Source of the DNA: Bacillota bacterium | GTDB taxonomy: Bacteria; Bacillota; Clostridia; Peptostreptococcales; Anaerovoracaceae | Direction: 5' to 3' | Length of the DNA stretch: 35,467 bases | Assembly (NCBI GenBank): GCA_017557505.1 | Contig: JAFYYP010000043.1 | Coordinates: 1 to 35,467 of the forward strand | Part shown: positions 7,463-14,195 of the stretch, piece after piece | Numbering within the stretch: position 1 is the first letter of the stretch | Layout: each line of letters starts with the position of its first letter | The notes under the pieces: generated by a model | What the model saw: only the letters and a program-made list of their open reading frames with translations | Database searches by the model: none | Told to the model about the DNA's origin: nothing | Translations under genes and position numbers: made by a program

Positions 7463-9115
7463 ATGACGAAGAAAACATTCAAAATGGACATATGGTTCGC
7501 CATAACGCTCGGCCTGCTGCTCCTGTATCTCGTCTTTCTGCTCTTCCCGATGGGGAATCTGTTCCGCATGGCCTTCTATGATGGCGAGAGTTTTACGCTG
7601 AAGTATTTCCAGACGTTTTTCACGAAGAAATACTACACGATGACCATCGCGAACAGCTTTAAGGTCTCCACGGCAGCTACGATCGTTTCCCTGATCGTCG
7701 GTGTGACCATGGGTTATCTGTATTCCGTATACGAGATCAAGTTGGCGAAAACCGTGCGCATGTGCATCGTCCTCGCGACTATGTCGGCGCCTTTCGTCGG
7801 GGCATACGCCTGGATCCTTCTGATGGGCCGCAACGGCGCGTTTACCGTCTTCCTGCAGAACCTGTTTCCTCAGGTCGAGATTCCCAGCATCTACGGTTTC
7901 GGCGGCATCCTGCTCGTTTTTACGACGCAGCTGTTCCCCCTGGTGTTTCTGTATATCACCGGTGCTATGAGCAAAATGGACAACTCGCTCATGGAGGCGT
8001 CCGTAAACATGGGGTGCAGTGGGGTCAACCGCTTCTTCAAGGTGATCGTCCCGCTGATCATGCCCAGCATCCTGGCCTCCGGTTTGTTGGTGTTCATCCG
8101 CGCGCTGTCCGACTTCGGTACGCCTTTGCTGCTGGGTGAAGGCTACCGTACCTTCCCGGTGACCCTGTACAACGAATTCGTCGGCGAGGTCTCCCAGAAC
8201 AAGGGATTTGCTTCCGCTATCGGCATTGTAGCGATCGCCATCACCTGCGCGATCTACATCGTGCAGAACATCGCGACGGTCAAGACGTCCTTTGCCATGA
8301 GCGCGCTCAATCCCGTGCCTAAGAAGAAGCCAAAAGGCCTTGCAGCATTCCTGGTCCATTTCTATATTTACCTCGTGACCGGTATCTCCATCCTGCCGCA
8401 GGTCTACGTTACGTACTGCTCGTTCCGCAATACGAGCGGCATGCTCTACATCGACGGCTATTCGCTGCAAAGTTATCGTGAGATGTTCGGAAAACTGCAC
8501 CGCAGCGTGGTGAACACCATCAAGATCCCCGTGATCTCCCTGGCGTTCATCCTGGTCTTTGCCGTACTGATCGCCTACATCTCCGTACGGCGCCGCAATG
8601 CGCTGACAAGTTCCGTGGACATGATCTCCATGATTCCGTACATCATCCCCGGCACAGTCGTCGGTATCGCGATGGTCACGAGCTTCAACAAGCCGCCGCT
8701 GATCCTGACCGCAACCACGACGATCATGGTCATCTCCCTCGTCATACGGCGTTTGCCCTATACGATCCGGGCGTCCGTCGCTACGTTGCAGCAGATCCCG
8801 CTGTCCATCGAAGAAGCGGCGATCTCGCTGGGAGCCAGCAAGCTGAAGACGTTTGCTCGTATCACGATCCCAATGATGTCTTCCGGCATCATTGCAGGCG
8901 CGATTTTGTCCTGGGTTACGCTGGTGACGGAGTTGTCGACCGCTATTTTCCTGTATACGGCTCGTACCCAGACGCTGACCGTTGCGATCTATACGCAGAT
9001 CGTCCGCGGACATTATGGTGTGGCTTCGGCAATGGCGACGTTGCTAACAGCAATCACCATCGTATCGATGATCCTGTTCAACATCGTCAGCCCGGAAGGG
9101 GACATCACATTGTAG
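7463..9115 (+). CDS. ABC transporter permease, two fused transmembrane domains
   Basis: 550 residues, an integral membrane protein made of two BPD_transp_1 halves. Each half has its own ATPase-coupling EAA loop: one near residue 180 (EASVNMGCSGVNRFFKVIVP), one near 455 (EEAAISLGASKLKTFARITI). The fused arrangement is that of FbpB/AfuB, in which one polypeptide replaces a permease dimer. AAGGAGCG lies just before the ATG. It completes the binding-protein/ATPase/permease importer and ends at the bidirectional terminator near 9128. Confidence 0.92.
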   Translation: MTKKTFKMDIWFAITLGLLLLYLVFLLFPMGNLFRMAFYDGESFTLKYFQTFFTKKYYTMTIANSFKVSTAATIVSLIVGVTMGYLYSVYEIKLAKTVRMCIVLATMSAPFVGAYAWILLMGRNGAFTVFLQNLFPQVEIPSIYGFGGILLVFTTQLFPLVFLYITGAMSKMDNSLMEASVNMGCSGVNRFFKVIVPLIMPSILASGLLVFIRALSDFGTPLLLGEGYRTFPVTLYNEFVGEVSQNKGFASAIGIVAIAITCAIYIVQNIATVKTSFAMSALNPVPKKKPKGLAAFLVHFYIYLVTGISILPQVYVTYCSFRNTSGMLYIDGYSLQSYREMFGKLHRSVVNTIKIPVISLAFILVFAVLIAYISVRRRNALTSSVDMISMIPYIIPGTVVGIAMVTSFNKPPLILTATTTIMVISLVIRRLPYTIRASVATLQQIPLSIEEAAISLGASKLKTFARITIPMMSSGIIAGAILSWVTLVTELSTAIFLYTARTQTLTVAIYTQIVRGHYGVASAMATLLTAITIVSMILFNIVSPEGDITL

Positions 9116-9127
9116 GCAAAAAAAGAA

Positions 9128-9161
9128 AGCGCTTCCGGACCATACCGGAAGCGCTCTTTTT
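9128..9161. terminator. Bidirectional intrinsic terminator
   Basis: An 11-bp perfect stem AGCGCTTCCGG/CCGGAAGCGCT (9128-9138/9145-9155) is followed by CTTTTT on the + strand and preceded by an A-rich run that gives a U-tract on the - strand. It separates the convergent permease and VOC genes. Confidence 0.9.
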
Positions 9162-9176
9162 GTGCAGAATAGACCG

Positions 9177-9962
9177 TTAGAGTCCGGATGCCACGCTGAC
9201 TTCGAGGATGTTGTCTTCGAAGGTGACGACGCGGCATTCACGGCCCTTTCCGTCTGCTGGCTCGTAGAAGAAGTGGTATCCGTTTTCATGGAAGCGGCGG
9301 ATGACCTCGTTCAGCTTTTCTCTGCTGTCGACGCGGATCGCCATATGGACGATACCTGTCCGGTTCCATTCCTTCGGCTGATCTGCAATTTCCGGCTTTG
9401 TCATGAGCTCGAGGCGTGCACCGTCGCCAATATCCATGATGTAGGAGTAGTACTTGTTTTCTTCTTCATTGTACTCTGCTGCCAACGTAGCGCCGAAATT
9501 GTCTTCAAAGAAGGATCTGGCAGCGTCCAAATCCTTGACGAACATGCCGATGTTGGCGATCACCGTCTTCGGCTTCTTTGGATTGTAGCTGACTTCCAGA
9601 ACGATATCTTCGAACGTCATGACGCGGCATTCGCCGCTGCCTTCTCCGGGCGCGGGTTCATAGAAGAAATGATAGCCGTTTTCATGGAAGCGGCGGATGA
9701 TCTCGTCCAGTTTTTCTCTGCTGGGCACGCGGATCGCGATATGCGCAAACCCCGTGCGGTTCGGATCTTTCGGGATATCCACGATCTCGGGCTTGGTCAT
9801 GAGCTCGAGGCGCGCGCCGTCGCCGACATTCATGATGTAGGAATAGTACTGGTTCTCTTCTTCATTATATTCAGCTGCCAGCGTTGCTCCGAAATAGTCT
9901 TCGAAAAACTGTCTCGCACCTTCCAGGTCTTTGACGAACAAACCTGCGATTGAAATATACAT
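9177..9962 (-). CDS. Two-domain VOC (glyoxalase/dioxygenase-fold) protein
   Basis: 261 residues built from two near-copies of one vicinal-oxygen-chelate domain (about 1-132 and 133-261). Both copies carry F.KDL..AR.FFED.FGATLAAEYNEEEN, DGARLELMTKPEI and RRFHENGYHFFYEPA. Tandem VOC domains normally form one metal-binding barrel pair. In each copy a His (FAHIAIRV, IVHMAIRV) and Glu residues (LELM, LEVS) are present as possible ligands, but the His usual on the first strand is replaced by Gly (IAGLFV, NIGMFV), so the metal site may be altered. AAAGGAGGATCCC precedes the ATG. The gene stands alone; lactoylglutathione-lyase, dioxygenase or binding functions cannot be told apart from sequence. Confidence 0.85.
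   Translation of the reverse strand: MYISIAGLFVKDLEGARQFFEDYFGATLAAEYNEEENQYYSYIMNVGDGARLELMTKPEIVDIPKDPNRTGFAHIAIRVPSREKLDEIIRRFHENGYHFFYEPAPGEGSGECRVMTFEDIVLEVSYNPKKPKTVIANIGMFVKDLDAARSFFEDNFGATLAAEYNEEENKYYSYIMDIGDGARLELMTKPEIADQPKEWNRTGIVHMAIRVDSREKLNEVIRRFHENGYHFFYEPADGKGRECRVVTFEDNILEVSVASGL
9177..9962. repeat. Tandem 396-bp duplication inside the VOC gene
   Basis: The same segment starting CCGTTTTCATGGAAGCGGCG occurs at 9280 and again at 9676, an offset of 396 bases (132 codons). Similarity covers the whole domain in protein and much of it in DNA, pointing to an internal duplication that is fairly recent or kept similar by conversion. Confidence 0.85.
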
Positions 9963-10031
9963 GGGATCCTCCTTTATTATTCTTCAAAAGGAACAGCGTT
10001 TCTGCGAAGTTTGCTGCCTCTCTCTAAATAT

Positions 10032-10065
10032 CTATTGTACAGGCAGAACGACGCAGATACAATAG
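10032..10065. promoter_or_regulatory. Mirror-image divergent promoters
   Basis: The 8-bp inverted repeat CTATTGTA (10032-10039) / TACAATAG (10058-10065) creates two superimposed promoters. On the + strand TTGTAC (10035-10040) is 17 bases from TACAAT (10058-10063). On the - strand TTGTAT (complement of 10057-10062) is 17 bases from TACAAT (complement of 10034-10039). Each -10 box lies on the other promoter's -35 box, so polymerase can occupy only one at a time. They would drive the C_GCAxxG_C_C gene and the VOC gene. Confidence 0.7.
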
Positions 10066-10113
10066 AATCGAAAAGGTATTCCTATACAGCGGGTTTGTTT
10101 AAGGAGAACAGCA

Positions 10114-10710
10114 ATGAAGGATTACGCATCGCTTCCGGCGGAAGAAAAAGAAGCCCTCGTCAAAAGGGCGATGGATGTCGCCTGGCACATCGAATACGAC
10201 TACGGCAACTGCATCCAGAGCGTGCTCTGCGGCCTGATGGAGGCGTTTCCCGACATGGGGCTGACCTCTGACATGGTCAAAGCGTCTTTCGGCCTGGCCG
10301 GCGGCGGATGCATCTCGCTGAAGGGCACCTGTGGCGCGCTGTGCGGCGCAGCCATGGCCATCAGCCTGTTCTACGGCCGTCCCATCGACGACCTGCCCGG
10401 TTACTACGACGACTGCCACGCGCTCATCCGTACCGTGTTCGATGCGTTCGAGGAAAAGTACGGCAGCGTGCTGTGCGCGGACGTGCTCGAACATAATCTC
10501 GGTAAAGCCTATGACTGGAAGATTGAAGAAGAGTTCCACGCGTACAACGACCACGACGGATCGGGCCACGACGCGAAGGTCGCGGCGTTCGTCACGGAGA
10601 CCGTTGCCCGCATGATCTTAGACGGAAAGCTCAAGCAGGACGGAAAACGCCCCGACGTGGATAACCCCTACTTCGTGCCTCCTGTTTACCGGGAGCGCGG
10701 TCTCGTATGA
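10114..10710 (+). CDS. C_GCAxxG_C_C family protein
   Basis: 198 residues, cytosolic, with the cysteine pattern that names the family: Cys33 and Cys39 (GNCIQSVLCG), Cys66, then GTCGALCGAA with Cys73 and Cys77, and further Cys101 and Cys121. The family is common in anaerobes and is thought to bind a metal or redox centre through these residues; its function is not established. The usual length is about 150, and here a C-terminal extension of roughly 60 residues includes a His/Asp-rich stretch (YNDHDGSGHD). AAGGAGAACAGCA precedes the ATG. It diverges from the VOC gene and ends at its own terminator. Confidence 0.8.
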   Translation: MKDYASLPAEEKEALVKRAMDVAWHIEYDYGNCIQSVLCGLMEAFPDMGLTSDMVKASFGLAGGGCISLKGTCGALCGAAMAISLFYGRPIDDLPGYYDDCHALIRTVFDAFEEKYGSVLCADVLEHNLGKAYDWKIEEEFHAYNDHDGSGHDAKVAAFVTETVARMILDGKLKQDGKRPDVDNPYFVPPVYRERGLV

Positions 10711-10730
10711 CAGCAGAATGAAGGAAAGCA

Positions 10731-10760
10731 GGCCTCCGGCACGGCATGCCGGAGGCCTTT
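10731..10760 (+). terminator. Intrinsic terminator
   Basis: An 11-bp perfect stem GGCCTCCGGCA/TGCCGGAGGCC (10731-10741/10747-10757) is followed by a short TTT. It ends the C_GCAxxG_C_C transcript just ahead of the next promoter. Confidence 0.75.
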
Positions 10761-10787
10761 GCTATTGAAGAGACGTTGTGATATAAT
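10759..10787 (+). promoter_or_regulatory. Strong promoter of the transketolase-to-ridA operon
   Basis: TTGCTA (10759-10764), 17 bases, then a consensus TATAAT (10782-10787) preceded by TG (10779-10780), making an extended -10. The start would fall near 10794, leaving a leader of about 66 bases before the AGGAGGT of the transketolase gene. No other promoter of this quality is visible until after 18340. Confidence 0.85.
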
Positions 10788-10859
10788 TAATTGGTTAAAG
10801 TTCCGTTAAAAAAGCGGCTACGGCCGTTCCGTACGATACATCACAGATAGGAGGTCAGA

Positions 10860-11771
10860 ATGGCAAAGAAATCCTACACCAACGAAGAGATCCAGCGGAC
10901 CGCGAACAAGATCCGTAAGCAGGTTCTCAAGTTTGCCATCGAAAGAGGCGGATGCTACATCACCCAGACGAATTCATCCGCAGAAGTGCTGGCAACGCTG
11001 TACCTGGACGTCATGAACCTCGGCGAGAGCGAAGGCGATCCCGACGGTATCCTGTTCCCCGGCGTTCCCGGCCCCGACAACATGGATTTTCCGAGAGGCA
11101 ACAGCTACAACGGTCCCACGAAGGCACCGTACGACAGGTTCTTCCTGTCCCCGGCCCACTACGCCTGCACGCTGTACTGCACACTGTTTGCAGTCGGCCG
11201 CGTCAGCGAGACCGGTATCGAACGCTTTAACAAAGACGGTTGGATCTTCGAACAGATCGGCGCGGAGCACTCCCCCGGTTTCGAGACCACGGCAGGGTCC
11301 CTGGCGCAGACCATCTCCGTTGCCTGCGGACACGCCCACGCGCGCAAGCTGAAGGGCGAAGAAGGCACGATCTGGTGCTTCATGTCCGACGGCGAGCTGG
11401 AAGAAGGACAGCTGTGGGAAGCCATCCAGGCAGCCGCGTTCTACAAGCTCGACAACTTCGTCCTCGTCTGCGACATCAACGGCCAGCAGATCGAAGGTCC
11501 GACGAAGGAGATCATGAACACGCAGCCCCTGTACGACCGCTTCACTGCGTTCGGCGCCAAGACCGTCGAGATCGACGGCCACGACATCCAGGCGATCAAG
11601 GATGCGTGCAGAACGCCCCATCCGGGTCAGCCGCTCGTCGTGCTGTGCGACACTAAACCGACCCACGGCATGCCGTTCCTCGATCACCGCACCGAGAGAC
11701 TGCACTTCGTGAACGTCAAGACACCTGAACAGATCGCGGAAGCCAAGGCTTTCTACGACAGCATGGAATAG
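10860..11771 (+). CDS. Transketolase, N-terminal (TPP-binding) subunit
   Basis: 303 residues, equal to the first half of a full-length transketolase. It carries the thiamine-diphosphate motif MSDGELEEGQLWEAIQ with the following VLVCDINGQQ (about residues 177-210), and the cofactor/substrate His segments SPAHYAC and AEHSPGFE. With the next gene it forms the active enzyme, which moves two-carbon ketol units between pentose, tetrose, hexose and triose phosphates in the cytosol. The AGGAGGT site is optimal. Split transketolases of this kind are common in Firmicutes and archaea. It is the first gene of a long operon. Confidence 0.93.
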   Translation: MAKKSYTNEEIQRTANKIRKQVLKFAIERGGCYITQTNSSAEVLATLYLDVMNLGESEGDPDGILFPGVPGPDNMDFPRGNSYNGPTKAPYDRFFLSPAHYACTLYCTLFAVGRVSETGIERFNKDGWIFEQIGAEHSPGFETTAGSLAQTISVACGHAHARKLKGEEGTIWCFMSDGELEEGQLWEAIQAAAFYKLDNFVLVCDINGQQIEGPTKEIMNTQPLYDRFTAFGAKTVEIDGHDIQAIKDACRTPHPGQPLVVLCDTKPTHGMPFLDHRTERLHFVNVKTPEQIAEAKAFYDSME

Positions 11772-11783
11772 GAGGAAAGCGCT

Positions 11784-12776
11784 ATGATCATGGAAACAAA
11801 CGTATACTCCAAGAGCATTACCGAATGGGGCGCCAAACATCCCGAGACCGTCGTGCTGTCCGCGGACCTGGGCACCTCCTGCGAGATCATGGAGTTCAAG
11901 AAGAATTATCCCGACCGTTATTTCTCCCTGGGCATCGCCGAGCAGAACATGATCGGCTGGGCCGCGGGTCTTGCCAGAGAAGGCTTCCTGCCTTACCTGC
12001 ATTCCTTCGGCGTTTTCCTGTACAGACGCGTTCTGGACCAGGTCGAGATGTCCGTGGCTTACGGCAACCTGCCGGTCGGCCTCGTGGGCTTCGTGCCCGG
12101 CCTGACCACGCCCGGCGGCGTATCGCACCAGTCCACCAACGACATCGGCACGCTGCGCTGCGTACCCAACATGCGCATCTACTCCATCGCAGACGCGACG
12201 GATATCGAGGGCTTCCTGCCCATGGCCTATGAAGCCGGGGGTCCGTTCTACGTACGCATGCTGCGCAAGTCCGTTCCCAGACTGTTCCCGGCAAACGAAC
12301 CCATCGAGTTCAACCACGCGAGGATCGCGGCGGAAGGCTCCGACGTGGCCCTCTTCACCGAGAACATCGCCACCGAAGAAGGCCTGAAGGCCGTCAAGGT
12401 GCTGCAGAACCACGGCGTATCCGTGCAGATGCTGTCCGTATCCACGCTCAAGCCGTTCACCGACCCGCAGGTCGTGGACGCTTTGAAGAAGGTCAAGTAC
12501 GGCGCGGTCACCTATGAGAACCACAACATCATCGGCGGCCTGGGCACCTGCGTTGCCGAAGTCATGGCAGAGAACGCGATCGCCAAGCCGCTCGTCAAGG
12601 TCGGCGTCAACGATCTGTACACCCACGGCGCGTCCAAGATGTTCCTGCTGAAGAAGTACGGCGTGGACGCCATGAGCTGCGTCAAGGCAGTCGAAAAGCT
12701 GATCGGCAAGGACCTCGGCATCGACGAATCCGAGATCGAGGCAGTCCGCTTCGAAGATTTCAACGGCGTCGCGTAA
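11784..12776 (+). CDS. Transketolase, C-terminal subunit
   Basis: 330 residues covering the pyrimidine-binding and C-terminal domains. The catalytic Glu region is SLGIAEQNMIGWAAGLA, followed by the GGVSHQSTNDIGTLR loop and a C-terminal transketolase domain from about residue 190. It starts 12 bases after the N-terminal subunit, behind AGGAGGAAAGCGCT. The two chains together match one single-chain transketolase. The same architecture occurs in 1-deoxyxylulose-5-phosphate synthase, but the short N-terminal partner and the lack of a DXS-type insertion favour transketolase. Confidence 0.92.
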   Translation: MIMETNVYSKSITEWGAKHPETVVLSADLGTSCEIMEFKKNYPDRYFSLGIAEQNMIGWAAGLAREGFLPYLHSFGVFLYRRVLDQVEMSVAYGNLPVGLVGFVPGLTTPGGVSHQSTNDIGTLRCVPNMRIYSIADATDIEGFLPMAYEAGGPFYVRMLRKSVPRLFPANEPIEFNHARIAAEGSDVALFTENIATEEGLKAVKVLQNHGVSVQMLSVSTLKPFTDPQVVDALKKVKYGAVTYENHNIIGGLGTCVAEVMAENAIAKPLVKVGVNDLYTHGASKMFLLKKYGVDAMSCVKAVEKLIGKDLGIDESEIEAVRFEDFNGVA

Positions 12777-12796
12777 GCGCATAAAGGAGATAACTA

Positions 12797-13477
12797 ATGT
12801 TCGAAGATACCAAAAAACAAATCATCAAAGCAGGTATGAGCCTGGACCGCTACGGTCTGATCGCCCTGTCCGGCGGCAACGTATCCGTCAGAATGCCCTC
12901 CGGCGAGATCCTCGTCACGCCGTCCGGCATGATCTATGAAGATCTGGTCCCCGACGACATCCTCGTCATGGACCTGCAGGGCAAGATCATCGAAGGAACG
13001 CGCAAACCCTCCTCCGACACCGAAGCCATCCTGTACATCTTCCAGAACATGCCCGAAGTCACCGCGGTCATCCACACGCATCAGCCGTACGCGACCGCCA
13101 TCGGCCTCGTTCAGGATGAATTCGAAGTCAACCTCACGACGCTGGCCAACGCCACGGCAGGCCCCGTCAAGGTGACCCCGTACAGCTCCGCCGGTTCCAT
13201 CGACATGGGCATCGACACCGTGAACTACATCGGCGACAGCCTGGCGATCATCATGGCGCATCACGGCGTCATGACCGTCGGCAAGGACAAGGGCTTAAAG
13301 CAGGCTCTGTACGCAGCCGTCTATCTCGAAGAGGCAGCGAAGTGCTATCTGGCCGCCAAAGCTTGCGGCAAGATGAAGCAGATGACGCCGGAGCAGATCC
13401 AGCAGTCCATCGACGTGTTCAAATTCTACGGCCAGGGCACTCCCACCATCCCCAAGGATCTGGTCAAGAGAGTCTAA
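12797..13477 (+). CDS. Class II aldolase / L-ribulose-5-phosphate 4-epimerase-like protein
   Basis: 226 residues, cytosolic, Zn-dependent fold. Zn ligands are visible as VIHTHQPY (His93, His95) and AHHGV (His155 or 156). The start MFEDTKKQIIKAGMSL, the KPSSDT motif (Asp74, where FucA-type aldolases have Glu) and FYGQ near the C-terminus resemble AraD-type epimerases more than FucA. The acidic residue that AraD uses in its THADYFYG segment is Asn here (TTLANATAG), however. It follows transketolase by 20 bases behind AAGGAGATAAC, so it probably feeds or drains the pentose phosphate pool. Substrate and reaction (epimerase or aldolase) are not settled. Confidence 0.8.
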   Translation: MFEDTKKQIIKAGMSLDRYGLIALSGGNVSVRMPSGEILVTPSGMIYEDLVPDDILVMDLQGKIIEGTRKPSSDTEAILYIFQNMPEVTAVIHTHQPYATAIGLVQDEFEVNLTTLANATAGPVKVTPYSSAGSIDMGIDTVNYIGDSLAIIMAHHGVMTVGKDKGLKQALYAAVYLEEAAKCYLAAKACGKMKQMTPEQIQQSIDVFKFYGQGTPTIPKDLVKRV

Positions 13478-13487
13478 GGAGGACCCT

Positions 13488-14195
13488 ATGAGCACCGAAA
13501 CCGGCAGAAAGATCCTCATCATCGAGGACGAGAAGCCGATCTCCGACATCATCAAGTTCAATCTCGTGAAAGAAGGCTACGAAGTCGAGACCGCGTACGA
13601 CGGCCAGGAAGGACTGGACAAGGCCCGCAGCTGCGGCGCCCAGCTCATCCTCCTGGACATCATGCTTCCGATCATGAGCGGGTTTGAGGTGTGCAAAAGG
13701 ATCCGCGAGACCAGCGAGATCCCCATCATCATGCTGACCGCCAAGGAAGAGGAAGCCGATAAGGTCCTCGGCCTGGAGCTCGGCGCGGACGACTACATCA
13801 CGAAGCCGTTCGGCATGCGGGAACTGCTGGCGCGCATCAAGGCGAATCTGCGCCGCACCGAACTTCTGGACAGCAAGGCGGAGGAGCCTGCGGACGTTCA
13901 GGAGTTCGGCAAGCTGCAGATCGACATGAACCGCTACGAAGTCCGCAAGGACGGACAGCCTCTGGATCTGACGCTCCGCGAATTCGAGCTGCTGAAGTAT
14001 CTGGCGACGAGAGACGACAAGGTCTTTTCCAGAGAACAGCTGCTGGAAGACGTCTGGGGCTATGAGTATTACGGCGATATCCGCACCGTGGACGTCACGG
14101 TGCGCCGCCTGCGGGAAAAGCTGGAGGATGACCCCGGCGATCCGAAATACATCATCACGAAACGCGGCATAGGCTATTACTTCAGCAAGCAGTGA
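13488..14195 (+). CDS. walR: WalR-like response regulator (OmpR/PhoB family)
   Basis: 235 residues. The receiver has IIEDE, phospho-acceptor Asp57 (LILLDIMLP), Thr84 and Lys106. A winged-helix DNA-binding domain covers about 135-233, with LTLREFELLKYLATR and DVTVRRLREKLEDDP. Sequence and pairing match the WalR/YycF group, which in low-GC Gram-positives controls cell-wall hydrolase and division genes and is often essential. It starts 10 bases after the aldolase-like gene behind AGGAGG. A PhoP-type regulator is the main alternative, since the usual walH/walI/walJ neighbours are absent. Confidence 0.85.
   Translation: MSTETGRKILIIEDEKPISDIIKFNLVKEGYEVETAYDGQEGLDKARSCGAQLILLDIMLPIMSGFEVCKRIRETSEIPIIMLTAKEEEADKVLGLELGADDYITKPFGMRELLARIKANLRRTELLDSKAEEPADVQEFGKLQIDMNRYEVRKDGQPLDLTLREFELLKYLATRDDKVFSREQLLEDVWGYEYYGDIRTVDVTVRRLREKLEDDPGDPKYIITKRGIGYYFSKQ

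Noticed and set aside
7436-9013. A 525-residue open frame on the - strand opposite the permease
   Set aside because: It is Arg/Asp/His-rich low-complexity translation mirroring the codon bias of the real permease; no domain, no ribosome binding site.
10974-12782. A 602-residue open frame on the - strand across both transketolase genes
   Set aside because: It spans two well-supported genes and an intergenic site, and its composition is that of a codon-bias shadow.
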